DNA from: Bifidobacterium breve
GTDB taxonomy: Bacteria; Actinomycetota; Acidimicrobiia; Acidimicrobiales; Acidimicrobilacustridaceae
Reading direction: 5' to 3'
Assembly: GCA_945878725.1 (NCBI GenBank)
Contig: CAMCTY010000002.1
Location: forward strand, 153,479 to 217,478
DNA length: 64,000 nt
This document shows positions 51,690 through 60,655 of this stretch, one piece after another (position 1 is the stretch's first letter; every line of letters starts with the position of its first letter). The notes below the pieces were generated by a model. It made no database searches. It was not told the DNA's origin and saw only the letters and a program-made list of their open reading frames with translations. Position numbers and translations under genes: made by a program.

Positions 51690-52628
51690 TCAGACAGCGA
51701 GCAGGTCGCGGGCGCCGGTGTCAGACGACGGGTGACGCAACTTCGACATCGCGCGTGCTTCGATCTGACGAATGCGCTCGCGAGTCAGGTTGAAATGCTC
51801 GCCGACCTCTTCGAGAGTCCGGGGCTCGCCTCGGTCAAGACCGAAGCGAAGCTTCAGAATCTCGCGCTCACGCTCATCAAGCGGCGAAAGCAGGCGGGCG
51901 ATCTCTTCGGGGAGAAGGGCCGTAGCCGCAACCTCGAAGGGCGACTCGGCCGAACGATCCTCGACCACATCGCCGAGTTCGGCATCGCCGTCCTCGCGCA
52001 ATGGTTCCGAAAGGGAAAGCGGCTCGGCGGCGAAACGAAGCGCTTCGGTGACCTTGTCCTCCGGCATCTCGACCTCGGCCGAAAGTTCGGCGAGTGTGGC
52101 CGGGCGACCGAACTTGAGTTCGAGTCGAGCACGGGCCTTCTGGAGACGGGCGAGGGTGTCGCCGGCATGCACAGGGAGACGGATGGTGCGTCCCGTATTG
52201 GCGATGCCTCGGGTGATGGCCTGACGGATCCACCACGTTGCGTAGGTCGAGAACTTGAAACCCTTACGCCAGTCGAACTTTTCGACGGCGTGCATGAGGC
52301 CGAGGTTGCCTTCCTGGATGAGATCCAGAAGGGGAAGACCTGATGCCTGATACTTCTTGGCGATCGAAACCACCAGGCGAAGGTTCGACTGGACGAAGGT
52401 GCGCTCGGCGTCTTCGCCTTGCTTGATCGAGCGGCGCAGTTCGCGTTTGCGGGCCGGCGTGAGAGTAGTGGCAGCATCGAACTCGGTCTTGGCCTCGGTA
52501 CCGGCCTCAATGGCCTGTGCGAGACGAACCTCGTCGTCCTTGGTGAGCAGGGGGTACTGCCCGATGTCGGTGAGATAGAGGCGAACAAGATCCTCTTCGT
52601 CGCGTTCTACGCGCTCTTTAGCCACCAC
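51690..52628 (-). CDS. Sigma-70 family RNA polymerase sigma factor (group 1/2, SigA/HrdB-like)
   Basis: 312 residues. Region 1.2: DLVRLYLTDIGQYPLLTKDD. Region 2: NLRLVVSIAKKYQASGLPLL, QEGNLGLMHAVEKFDWRKGF, FSTYATWWIRQAITR. Region 3: RTIRLPVHAGDT. Region 4: LDEREREILKLRFGLDRGEP and RIRQIEARAMSKLRHP. Region 1.1 is absent, which points to a group 2 (SigB/HrdA-like) factor or a short primary one. It recognises -10/-35 promoters. The start is GTG. An unusual direct-repeat array lies just upstream (52669-52716). Confidence 0.95.
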   Translation of the reverse strand: MVAKERVERDEEDLVRLYLTDIGQYPLLTKDDEVRLAQAIEAGTEAKTEFDAATTLTPARKRELRRSIKQGEDAERTFVQSNLRLVVSIAKKYQASGLPLLDLIQEGNLGLMHAVEKFDWRKGFKFSTYATWWIRQAITRGIANTGRTIRLPVHAGDTLARLQKARARLELKFGRPATLAELSAEVEMPEDKVTEALRFAAEPLSLSEPLREDGDAELGDVVEDRSAESPFEVAATALLPEEIARLLSPLDEREREILKLRFGLDRGEPRTLEEVGEHFNLTRERIRQIEARAMSKLRHPSSDTGARDLLAV

Positions 52629-52668
52629 ACACCTCGTTGTTCGAACGGACTACCAAAGAAACAGCTCT

Positions 52669-52730
52669 AACTGCTGGTGCAACTATTTGTGTCACTACAA
52701 CTGCTGGTCTCACTACAGATCCCCTGTCAA
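52669..52730 (-). promoter_or_regulatory. Direct-repeat array and TTGACA upstream of the sigma factor gene
   Basis: AACTGCTGG occurs at 52669-52677 and 52699-52707, and TCACTAC at 52692-52698 and 52710-52716, so on the minus strand the module GTAGTGA...CCAGCAGTT occurs twice with 2 and 14 bp between its halves. A consensus TTGACA (52725-52730) stands just upstream of the first module. I could not place a convincing -10. This is probably an operator/promoter region of the sigma gene. Confidence 0.5.
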
Positions 52731-52810
52731 TGGGTCCCCGCCGGAAGGTCGGGGCCTAGGCCACGATACCGGTCAAGTCAAGACCCCCCACCACGGAGGG
52801 TCGAGGAACG

Positions 52811-53356
52811 TCACCCAGGCGCAAAAAGTCCGTTGTTTGCTGCGATCGCAGCCGAGACCGGGTCGGCTGCGATTGGCGTGGGCACCGATACCAGGCCCGA
52901 AACTTCGACGAAAGCCCGATCCCGGCCGATATCGAAGAGGCCGAGCTCCAAAAGTCGGCGCACCGGAGCGGTCGACACCGTGGAACTTGACGCAAGATGC
53001 GTCTCCATCGCAATTGCCAACGCGGGAAGAAGGACCCCAGCGGCGAGAACGAGTCGACCGCGAGGATCTCCGGCGTCCTGTCCGGCCTGCACCGCAGCGG
53101 CAAGAACGGCTTCGGCCCCAGCGGGAGCCAGCACGAGAGAATCGGCGCCGGGCGGGGCGGTCGGCAGGGCCTCGAACCACCGACGGGCGCGCCAGCCGGC
53201 ATGCTCACCGAGTTCGGCCAGAAGAAGTTTCGATTCCGGATCGGTGGTGCTCGGCACCCAGCCGCCGAAGAGCGCGAAGAACTGCTGCTCGATCCAGCAG
53301 TACCCTCCGATGCGGGCCGCGAGACCGCGGGCCGACGACAGGTCTGGCGCGCTCAT
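52811..53356 (-). CDS. Conserved-looking helical protein, possibly ferritin-like
   Basis: 181 residues from the ATG at 53354-53356. It is all-helical by composition. IGGYCWIEQQFFALFGGWV followed by LLLAELGEHAGWRARRWFEALP places Glu and Glu-x-His-like residues as in ferritin-like metal sites, and a later AMETHL adds another Glu/His pair. No signal peptide is seen and the C-terminus is Ala/Pro-rich. I do not recognise a named family; metal binding is a guess. It lies between nadE and the sigma factor gene on the same strand. Confidence 0.75.
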   Translation of the reverse strand: MSAPDLSSARGLAARIGGYCWIEQQFFALFGGWVPSTTDPESKLLLAELGEHAGWRARRWFEALPTAPPGADSLVLAPAGAEAVLAAAVQAGQDAGDPRGRLVLAAGVLLPALAIAMETHLASSSTVSTAPVRRLLELGLFDIGRDRAFVEVSGLVSVPTPIAADPVSAAIAANNGLFAPG

Positions 53357-53417
53357 CCTCGGAGACCTTCGGGGCAAACCGTTTTCACGTATCGCAGGTT
53401 AGAACCCCGGCGCCCGA

Positions 53418-55130
53418 TCATCGTCGGTACCGGTTGACGATGGGTAGGCGACGATCCTTACCGAATCCTTTTGACGTCACTCGTGGACCTGGGGGCGACT
53501 GGCGACGTTTGTATTCGGCGAGGTCAACCAGACCGACGATGCGATCAACGATCGCGGCGTCATGGCCCAGTGCGACGATCTCTCCGGCCGAGAGGTCGCC
53601 CTCCACGTAGAGCGCAAGAATCGGATCGAGGATCTCGTAGGGCGGCAGGCTCTGATCGTCGCGCTGATCGGGACGCAGTTCAGCCGACGGCGGTTTGGAC
53701 AGCACCGATTCGGGAACGATCTCGCGGCCAGCCGAACTGTTTCGATGGCGGCACAGTCGATACACCAGCAGCTTCGACACGTCCTTGATGACGGCGTAAC
53801 CACCGGCAGTGTCGCCATACAGCGTGGAGTAGCCGACCGAAGATTCACTCTTGTTACCCGTGTTGAGCAGCATCCATCCGAACGCGTTGGACAAACCCAT
53901 AAGCACCACAGCGCGGATCCTGCTTTGCAGATTCTCTTCAGCCAGCCCAATCTCATGACCTTCGTAGGAAGGCTCAAGCATTCCCATCAATGACGCGTGC
54001 GCTGGTTCGATGCCGATCGTCCGATGATCGATCCCGAGATTCTCCGCAAGGGCAACAGCATCAGAGATCGAATGCTCGCTCGAATAACGTGAAGGCATAA
54101 GCACACCGTGCACGTGTTCGGCCCCTAAGGCATCGACGGCAATCGCCGCGACAAGCGCCGAATCAATACCGCCGGAAAGCCCGATCACGACGTCGGTGAA
54201 ACCGTTCTTGCGAACGAAGTCGCGGGTACCAAGAACCAGAGCGTTCCAGATCTCTTCTTCTTCGCCGAGAGGCGGGGCTATCCCCGGCGCAACGATCGCC
54301 GGCCGGTCGACCGGTACCGCTTCGGCATCGTCGAATTCAACATCGACGACGACGAGGCCCTCAACGAATTGCGGGGCTCGAGCCGTCACGACACCTTCGG
54401 CCGACATAACAAATGAGTCGCCATCGAAAACGAGTTCGTCTTGACCGCCGACCTGATTGACGTAGACAACGGTTGCGTTCGCCTCGCGTGCCCGTTCGGC
54501 GATCACGAAAGAGCGTGCCTGTGACTTGCCGGAGTTGTAGGGCGAAGCGTTGATGTTGACCACCAGCGACACGCCTTCGGCGCCGAGCGCGGCGATGGGT
54601 CCGTCGGCTGACCACGCGTCCTCACAGATGGAGACGCCAACCTTCACTCCCGAAACGTCAACGACCACGAGCGGACCCGATCCGGCCGTGAAGTAACGCT
54701 GCTCATCGAAGACTGAGTAGTTCGGAAGCTTGCGCTTTCGGTAAACCGCAATCGATTCTCCGTCAGCAAAGACCGCAGCGGAGTTGTAGAGCACCGATCG
54801 GTTGGTCTGCTGCGGATGCAGCTCGTTTTCGCCTTGAGCCGAGTCGTTGAGTGAGCTGGTCGACCCCTGTTCGACGAATCCGGCGATGGTCAGGCAACGT
54901 CCCGAAGCTGTGATGACACTCTCGAGTGCTTCCCGCGCGTCATCGACAAAGCTCGGTCGGAGCAGGAGGTCTTCCGGCGGATATCCGGTGATCGCAAGCT
55001 CCGGGAACGCAAGAAGATCGCAGCCAAGCGCCTCGGCCTCGGCCATGACAGCGCACATGCGCGCCGCGTTGCCGACAAGGTCACCGACGACAGGATTGAT
55101 CTGGGCGAGGCCGACTCGTAACGCAGGCAC
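53418..55130 (-). CDS. nadE: Glutamine-dependent NAD+ synthetase
   Basis: 570 residues. The N-terminal nitrilase-type glutaminase has Glu in FPELAITGYPPEDLL, Lys in RKRKLPNYSVFDEQRYF and Cys in GVSICEDAW. The C-terminal ATP-pyrophosphatase domain has VIGLSGGIDSALVAAIAVDALG, NTGNKSESSVGYSTLYGD and GGYAVIKDVSKLLVYRL. It amidates nicotinate adenine dinucleotide to NAD using glutamine, ammonia passing through an internal tunnel. It complements nadB and nadC at 23-25 kb. It is divergent from glnE with 47 bp between starts. Confidence 0.97.
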   Translation of the reverse strand: MPALRVGLAQINPVVGDLVGNAARMCAVMAEAEALGCDLLAFPELAITGYPPEDLLLRPSFVDDAREALESVITASGRCLTIAGFVEQGSTSSLNDSAQGENELHPQQTNRSVLYNSAAVFADGESIAVYRKRKLPNYSVFDEQRYFTAGSGPLVVVDVSGVKVGVSICEDAWSADGPIAALGAEGVSLVVNINASPYNSGKSQARSFVIAERAREANATVVYVNQVGGQDELVFDGDSFVMSAEGVVTARAPQFVEGLVVVDVEFDDAEAVPVDRPAIVAPGIAPPLGEEEEIWNALVLGTRDFVRKNGFTDVVIGLSGGIDSALVAAIAVDALGAEHVHGVLMPSRYSSEHSISDAVALAENLGIDHRTIGIEPAHASLMGMLEPSYEGHEIGLAEENLQSRIRAVVLMGLSNAFGWMLLNTGNKSESSVGYSTLYGDTAGGYAVIKDVSKLLVYRLCRHRNSSAGREIVPESVLSKPPSAELRPDQRDDQSLPPYEILDPILALYVEGDLSAGEIVALGHDAAIVDRIVGLVDLAEYKRRQSPPGPRVTSKGFGKDRRLPIVNRYRR

Positions 55131-55164
55131 CCGGAAAGACTACGGGGGTCTGGAGCCAGAGGAA

Positions 55165-55170
55165 TAGCCT
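55165..55170 (+). promoter_or_regulatory. Candidate -10 box for glnE (leaderless)
   Basis: TAGCCT lies 7 nt before the GTG start and no ribosome site is present. Confidence 0.45.
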
Positions 55171-55177
55171 CACCAAG

Positions 55178-57901
55178 GTGACCGACCGCGTGCTGCCCGA
55201 TGTTCTCGAGGAATCGGCGGATCGCAGTGCATCGCCGGTAGCCGTAAAGGTGGCGCTGCAGCGGCTCGCGGAGGTCGATTCCCAGCATCTTGAAAATCTC
55301 GAAAGCTCCATCGGGCTCCGTTCCGCAACGATCGCTGTTATCGCTGCCAGTCGCTCGATGACCCGGGTGATCGAGACAACTCCAGATACGGCGCTCTTCG
55401 TTCTCGACAACCTGTCCCTTCGGCCGCCGGTGGATGATGCAACTCCCGATCGGCTTGTCGCTTGGCGCAATCTCGAATTCCTCCGGATTGCGGCGCGCGA
55501 TCTGCTTAGTCTTGACGAACTTGAACAGGTCGGTGGAAATCTCGCCGCACTCGGTCGACAAGCGCTTGCTTCGGCCTCGAACCTTGCCGCCGCCGCTGAC
55601 CACGACGGATCCGACGACATCTCCCTCGCCATTCTCGGAATGGGCAAGTTGGGCGGCTCGGAACTCAATTACTCGAGCGACATCGACATCCTTTTCGTCG
55701 GAGATGGGCCGAGAGATCGGCTCGATCGCCGGGCCCGTGCCGTCATGGATATCGCGCGCCGATGTTTTCGCGTCGATGCGAACCTCCGACCCGAGGGCCG
55801 CGACGGCCCCCTCGTCCGGACACTTGATTCCTACGCCGCGTACTGGGAACGGTGGGCCGAACCGTGGGAGTTCCAGGCACTACTCAAGGCCACTCCCGCC
55901 GCCGGCGACGAACAACTCGGCCAGCGTTGGTTCGAAACCGCGCAACGCGCACTCTGGTCGCGACCATTCGATGCCGAGGCCCTGCGTTCGTTGCGCGCGA
56001 TGAAGTCCCGGGCCGAAGCTGAAGTGTCCCGCAAGGGCCTCGCAGCTCGTGAACTGAAGCGCGGCCCGGGCGGGATCCGCGACATTGAGTTCACCGTTCA
56101 GTTGCTGCAACTCGTTCACGGCCATCTTGATCCCGATCTGCGGGGCCCCAACACGCTCGAAATGCTCACCGAGATGATCAGCGCCGGATATGTCGACGAA
56201 ACCGATGCAACACAGATGGCGGACTCGTATCGACTGCTCCGTGCCGTTGAACATCGGCTTCAACTTTTCGATGAACAACAAGTTCACACGCTTCCTAAAG
56301 ACGCCGGTTCACTGGACCATCTCGCACGCGTACTCGGTCGGCGCGACGACGTCACCGGGACGGCCGGCGAACAACTTGAGCGCGAAATGCGCCTCACCCA
56401 AGCGACCGTGAGATCCATTCACGAAAGGGTCTATTTCCGACCTCTCCTCGAAGCATTCGCAACGAGCCGTGTCGACGATGCGCTACTGAGTCCCGAAGCT
56501 GCCGCTGCTCGCCTCACCGCGTTCGGATTTGTCGATGCCCGTCGCACACAGGCTGCCGTTCAGGAACTCACCCGCGGACTCAATCGCTCAAGCCGTCTTA
56601 TGCAGCAACTGCTCCCCCTTTTGCTCGACTGGCTGTCCGAGTCTCCAGATCCGGACCTCGGTCTTCTCGTTGTCCGTAATCTCGTCAACGGCCCGCAGCA
56701 TTCGCGGCCGTTGGTTGAAACCTTCCGTGACTCACCTGCCGCCGCGAGATCCTTGTGCCAACTCGCCGGAACGAGTCGCCTGCTCGGCGAAACCCTTCAG
56801 CACAATCCTGATCTCATTGCTCGACTCCCTGATCCCGATGTGCTCGGCACCCGGACACGCGCGGAACTTATCGAATCGGCCACCGCCGCTCTCGACCTAC
56901 GCCACGGCCTCGACGATCAGCAGGGTTCCCTGCAGCGCTGGAAGCAACGGAATCTTCTCGGCATCGCAGCACGCGATCTTTTCGGAGTTGCAGACGTCAG
57001 GACCGTTGGAACCGACCTCACAAAACTTGCGGAGGCCACGCTCGAAACAGCTCTTGCCGCGCTCGAGCCAACGATTCCGTTCGCCGTTCTCGGACTCGGC
57101 CGACTCGGTGGCGCAGAACTCGCCTACGGCAGCGATCTCGACGTGATCTTTGTCCATGACGGCGGCACATCAAGTCACGCCGATGAAGCACGGCGGCTTG
57201 CAGCGAGCCTCACGAAATTCGTGAGCGGCATCACACCCTCGGCACGCATCTACGAGATCGATTCCGATCTCCGACCCGACGGCAAGAGCGGGGCGCTCTC
57301 AAAAAGCTTCAGCGCTTTCGAGATCTACTGGCGTGAACACGCCCGAACCTGGGAGCGACAAGCAATGACTCGGGCCCGCGTTGTAGCCGGAGATCCCGAA
57401 CTCGGTAACCGTCTTCTCGACGCCGTCGAACCGCACGTCTGGGGACCAGGCCTCACTGCCGATGAGATCCGCGACATTCGGCGCATGAAAGCGCGCGTCG
57501 AGGCGGAACGAATCCCGATGGGCGAGGATCCCGACTTCCATCTCAAGCTCGGTCGTGGATCACTTTCCGACATCGAATTCACGGCCCAGATGTTGCAACT
57601 GCAGTACGACGTAAAAGCCACCGGAACGCTCGGTGCATTGAATGCCCTTCAGGCAAGCGATGTTCTATCCGCCGATGACGCAGCCACGTTGGCCGAGGCG
57701 TACGAGTTCTGTGAAATGGTCCGCAACCGTTGGTTCCTGGTGAACAGTGCACCGAGCGATTCACTGCCGATGCAACCCGAACCGCTCCTGTGGCTTTCAC
57801 GAGCGCTCGATACGTCTTCTGGTGAACTGCGCGAGCACTATCGGCGAGTCACTCGTCGATCGCGGAAGGTCGTTGAGCGAGTGTTCTACGGACTCACCTG
57901 A
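55178..57901 (+). CDS. glnE: Bifunctional glutamine synthetase adenylyltransferase/deadenylase
   Basis: 907 residues with two nucleotidyltransferase domains. The first carries MGKLGGSELNYSSDIDILFVGD (deadenylylation half) and the second LGRLGGAELAYGSDLDVIFVHD (adenylylation half). GPGGIRDIEFTVQLLQLVHG and GRGSLSDIEFTAQMLQLQYD follow each. It controls glutamine synthetase by attaching or removing AMP on the conserved Tyr, in response to PII. The target Tyr is present in GlnA1 at 59-60 kb (Tyr402). No glnD or glnB is in the window. Confidence 0.97.
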   Translation: MTDRVLPDVLEESADRSASPVAVKVALQRLAEVDSQHLENLESSIGLRSATIAVIAASRSMTRVIETTPDTALFVLDNLSLRPPVDDATPDRLVAWRNLEFLRIAARDLLSLDELEQVGGNLAALGRQALASASNLAAAADHDGSDDISLAILGMGKLGGSELNYSSDIDILFVGDGPRDRLDRRARAVMDIARRCFRVDANLRPEGRDGPLVRTLDSYAAYWERWAEPWEFQALLKATPAAGDEQLGQRWFETAQRALWSRPFDAEALRSLRAMKSRAEAEVSRKGLAARELKRGPGGIRDIEFTVQLLQLVHGHLDPDLRGPNTLEMLTEMISAGYVDETDATQMADSYRLLRAVEHRLQLFDEQQVHTLPKDAGSLDHLARVLGRRDDVTGTAGEQLEREMRLTQATVRSIHERVYFRPLLEAFATSRVDDALLSPEAAAARLTAFGFVDARRTQAAVQELTRGLNRSSRLMQQLLPLLLDWLSESPDPDLGLLVVRNLVNGPQHSRPLVETFRDSPAAARSLCQLAGTSRLLGETLQHNPDLIARLPDPDVLGTRTRAELIESATAALDLRHGLDDQQGSLQRWKQRNLLGIAARDLFGVADVRTVGTDLTKLAEATLETALAALEPTIPFAVLGLGRLGGAELAYGSDLDVIFVHDGGTSSHADEARRLAASLTKFVSGITPSARIYEIDSDLRPDGKSGALSKSFSAFEIYWREHARTWERQAMTRARVVAGDPELGNRLLDAVEPHVWGPGLTADEIRDIRRMKARVEAERIPMGEDPDFHLKLGRGSLSDIEFTAQMLQLQYDVKATGTLGALNALQASDVLSADDAATLAEAYEFCEMVRNRWFLVNSAPSDSLPMQPEPLLWLSRALDTSSGELREHYRRVTRRSRKVVERVFYGLT

Positions 57902-57947
57902 CTCGCCGAAAAAATCACGGCCATCACAGGCACAGATTGCGCGTCGC

Positions 57948-58922
57948 CTACTCGCAGGCGACGCCGTCCTTATCTCCGTCGAGTGCAGACCGGTAGCCGG
58001 GCTGACCCAAATAGATCGGCGCGGCACCTGCAGCGCGGGCCGCGGTGCAGTTGGCGTAGTACGCATCGCCGCCGCCCGTCCCAGGTCCTGCCGGCGCAAT
58101 CGACGTCGTGGTTACGACCTCGCCTCCGCGAGGCCACGCGAGACCGATGAGCGTGCACGTATCGAGCATCTGCCCGAGCGTGTTGCGCTCGTTCGTCGTC
58201 GCCGTGAGATCCCATGTGACTTTCACGCCGAGCCATCCTGTCGCGTAGGCACACCATGACTCGGGGTTCGGTGGACGCCACTCATCGGGCGAATCGGCAC
58301 CCTTGGAGCGGTTCGACGATGCCGATGCGACCACGAGCTCAGCCTGATTGTTGGCGAATTGCCGGCGCTTTGCCGCACTCCATTGCCATCCCCCCGACTC
58401 GAATGCATCCGCGAGCGGCACCAGATGATCGACATCAAAATCGCCGGGGTTCGCTGAGGCAACGAGGTCGTAGGGCGACACCCACCATCCGGTGATCGTC
58501 TTGCAGGTGCCAGCGCGGTTCACCGTGGCTGCGACGGTTGACCAGGCGATCAGGGCGTCCTGTCGAGCGTCGCATCCGTTGCCGTCGATGTCATCCCAAT
58601 GCGACCAGTCCTCGCGTCGGTAATCGCCAACGGGATTCGGACGATCGTCGATTCGCAGCGCGGCCAACTGATCGCGGACCGATGGATTGGCCGAAGCTCC
58701 CGGGGAACTCGTTGACGTAACCGGCGAAGGGACTGTTAATGACGACGTCGTTGCCGAGTCGTCGGATTTCGACGTAACTGATGTCGTCGGTGCGCTCAGG
58801 GTCGAATTCGCGGCGCGCCTATCGGCATCGTCGCCACTGCCGCACGCGCCAAGCGCGAGCACGACCAGCGCAACAATGCCCATCCGCCACGGGCCGGACG
58901 TCCGGCCGATTGATCTAACCAC
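57948..58922 (-). CDS. Secreted lipoprotein nuclease: DUF1524-type HNH plus Excalibur domain
   Basis: About 324 residues using a GTG at 58922, which gives a basic n-region before GIVALVVLALGAC (lipobox LGAC); other starts are possible. A Ser/Thr-rich linker (~30-75) precedes an HNH-type nuclease domain (DUF1524): CDARQDALIAWS, WVSPYDL, DVDHLVPLADAFESGGWQWS with the catalytic His, RRQFANNQAELVVAS and NRSKGADSPDEWRPP. The C-terminus is an Excalibur calcium-binding motif (YYANCTAARAAGA, GYRSALDGDKDGVACE). It is probably an extracellular DNase anchored in the membrane. It lies between glnE (convergent) and the glnA1 terminator. Confidence 0.9.
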   Translation of the reverse strand: MVRSIGRTSGPWRMGIVALVVLALGACGSGDDADRRAANSTLSAPTTSVTSKSDDSATTSSLTVPSPVTSTSSPGASANPSVRDQLAALRIDDRPNPVGDYRREDWSHWDDIDGNGCDARQDALIAWSTVAATVNRAGTCKTITGWWVSPYDLVASANPGDFDVDHLVPLADAFESGGWQWSAAKRRQFANNQAELVVASASSNRSKGADSPDEWRPPNPESWCAYATGWLGVKVTWDLTATTNERNTLGQMLDTCTLIGLAWPRGGEVVTTTSIAPAGPGTGGGDAYYANCTAARAAGAAPIYLGQPGYRSALDGDKDGVACE

Positions 58923-58960
58923 CACTCTCCACCGTAGCCACTTGCCTCGCACGGAAAAGC

Positions 58961-58994
58961 AAAGGGGATCGGCCCCGGAAGGCCGATCCCCTTT
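58961..58994 (-). terminator. Strong Rho-independent terminator of glnA1
   Basis: The 14-bp stem AAAGGGGATCGGCC / GGCCGATCCCCTTT has a 6-nt loop, followed on the minus strand by GCTTTTCCG. It starts 20 bp after the glnA1 stop and isolates glnA1 from the nuclease gene. Confidence 0.88.
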
Positions 58995-59014
58995 CTGTTC
59001 CGCAGATCCGAAGA

Positions 59015-60439
59015 TCAGCAGTCGTAGTACATCGTGAATTCGTAGGGATGCGGACGAAGACGAATTGCGTCGACCTCGTTCTTGCGCTTGAAAGCGATCC
59101 AGGTCTCGATGAGATCGTCGGTGAAGACGCCGCCGGCCTTGAGGAACGCGTTGTCGGCCTCGAGGGCGTCGAGTGCGGCTTCAAGAGTGGCGGGAACCTG
59201 AGGGACCTTGGCCAGTTCTTCCGGCGGAAGGTCGTAGAGATCCTTGTCGACGGGGGCCGGGGGCTCGATGCGGTTCTGGATGCCGTCGAGGCCAGCCATC
59301 ATCATCGCCGCGAACGCGAGGTACGGGTTCGAGGTGGAGTCGGGGCAACGGAACTCGATGCGCTTGGCCTTCGGGCTTTGCGATGCGAGCGGGATTCGGC
59401 AGGAAGCCGAACGGTTGCGCTGGCTGTAGACGAGGTTGACCGGTGCTTCGTAACCAGGAACCAAACGCTTGAAGCTGTTGGTGGTCGGGTTGGTGAAGGC
59501 GATGACGGCCGGAGCGTGGTGGAGGAGACCACCGATGTACCAGCGGGCAATGTCGGAAAGTCCGGCGTAACCGGCTTCGTCGTAGAAGAGCGGCTCGCCA
59601 CCCATCCAAAGCGACTGGTGGGTATGCATACCCGATCCGTTGTCCTGGAAAATCGGCTTCGGCATGAAGGTCAGCGACTTGCCGGCCTTCCAGGCAACGT
59701 TCTTGCACACGTACTTGAACGTCATGAGCTGATCAGCCATGGCGAGCAGGGTGTTGAACTTGATGCCGATCTCGCCCTGACCACCTGAGGCAACCTCGTG
59801 ATGGTGAAGTTCGGTTTCGATGCCCACGTTGTGGAGTTCGACGGACATGTCCGAGCGAAGGTCCTGGTAGTGATCCATCGGGGGAACCGGGAAATAGCCC
59901 TGCTTGGTGCGAGGCTTGTAACCGAGGTTCGGGCCCTCGTCGGTGCCGGAGTTCCACTCACCCTCGACGGAATCGACTTCGTAGAACGAGCCATTGGGTC
60001 GGGTGTCGAAGCGAACGTCATCGAAGATGAAGAACTCAGCTTCGGGACCGAAGAACGCAGTGTCGGCGATGCCGGTCGTCTTGAGGTACGCCTCGGCCTT
60101 CTGAGCGACATAGCGAGGATCACGGGTGTAGCTGTCGTGCGTGACCGGATCGGCGACGTAGCAGTGGATGACTGCGGTCTTGCGCTTCATGAACGGGTCG
60201 ATGTAGCAGGTGTTCGGATCGGTGATGAGCACCATGTCCGATTCCTGAATCTCCTGGAAACCGCGGATCGACGAACCGTCGAAGCCGTGGCCCTCAGTGA
60301 AATGGTCCTCAGACAGAACGTGAGCCGGGATGGTCACGTGCTGCATGATTCCAGGAAGATCGATGAACCGAAGGTCAACGAACTCGCAACCTTCGCTCTT
60401 CACAAAGGCCAGTACTTCTTCAGGGGTGCGTTCCTGCAC
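59015..60439 (-). CDS. glnA: Glutamine synthetase type I
   Basis: 474 residues, typical GSI-beta. [26 protein letters not shown], the metal/ammonia site regions and [37 protein letters not shown] and [17 protein letters not shown] are all present. The adenylylation site is [10 protein letters not shown] with Tyr402, the substrate of GlnE. It makes glutamine from glutamate, ammonia and ATP as a dodecamer. The GTG start is preceded by a strong AGGAGGA ribosome site. It is monocistronic, and divergent from glnA2 across a 216-bp control region. Confidence 0.97.
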   Translation of the reverse strand: MQERTPEEVLAFVKSEGCEFVDLRFIDLPGIMQHVTIPAHVLSEDHFTEGHGFDGSSIRGFQEIQESDMVLITDPNTCYIDPFMKRKTAVIHCYVADPVTHDSYTRDPRYVAQKAEAYLKTTGIADTAFFGPEAEFFIFDDVRFDTRPNGSFYEVDSVEGEWNSGTDEGPNLGYKPRTKQGYFPVPPMDHYQDLRSDMSVELHNVGIETELHHHEVASGGQGEIGIKFNTLLAMADQLMTFKYVCKNVAWKAGKSLTFMPKPIFQDNGSGMHTHQSLWMGGEPLFYDEAGYAGLSDIARWYIGGLLHHAPAVIAFTNPTTNSFKRLVPGYEAPVNLVYSQRNRSASCRIPLASQSPKAKRIEFRCPDSTSNPYLAFAAMMMAGLDGIQNRIEPPAPVDKDLYDLPPEELAKVPQVPATLEAALDALEADNAFLKAGGVFTDDLIETWIAFKRKNEVDAIRLRPHPYEFTMYYDC

Positions 60440-60462
60440 GGTTCCTCCTGTAGGGGTGCGAG

Positions 60463-60520
60463 GAGAGGGCTGCTCTCGACGCTGATCGACGTGGACATTA
60501 CCCCGAGAGAAGCTGCTCTC
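60463..60520 (-). promoter_or_regulatory. glnA promoter/leader with two GAGAG-n5/6-CTCTC hairpins
   Basis: The hairpin GAGAG...CTCTC occurs at 60463-60477 and 60505-60520, with the core GCTGCTCTC repeated. On the minus strand TAATGT (60495-60500) is a good -10 between them, so one hairpin sits in the -35/-10 spacer and the other in the ~48-nt leader. An operator or attenuating structure for glnA is plausible. No known riboswitch pattern is recognised. Confidence 0.5.
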
Positions 60521-60565
60521 CCGAGGTGAGGCCTGCGAAGCATGTCAGGGCCGTTTTTCTGCCCT

Positions 60566-60581
60566 GTTGCCCTTTTGTGAA
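60566..60581. promoter_or_regulatory. Candidate GlnR box between glnA and glnA2
   Basis: GTTGC-N6-GTGAA on the plus strand (TTCAC-N6-GCAAC on the minus) fits the actinobacterial GlnR consensus gTnAC-N6-GnAAC at 8 of the 9 defined bases or so. It lies 74 nt before the glnA2 start and 126 nt before the glnA start, suitable for dual control. A GlnR-like gene lies 5' proximal in the glnA2 operon. Confidence 0.5.
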
Positions 60582-60655
60582 CAGAAGATGAATCGGGGGC
60601 CCGGTAGCCGACAATTCCTTGGGAGGATCGGGGTCCTGTGTGGGAGTATCGACCC

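Noticed and set aside
52687..53610. 307-codon plus-strand frame near the sigma gene
   Set aside because: It is Arg/Pro-rich and antisense to the ferritin-like and nadE genes, without motifs. The minus-strand reading has better codon use.
60440..60655. Glutamine riboswitch upstream of glnA
   Set aside because: No conserved glutamine-riboswitch core could be traced. Only small GAGAG/CTCTC hairpins are visible.
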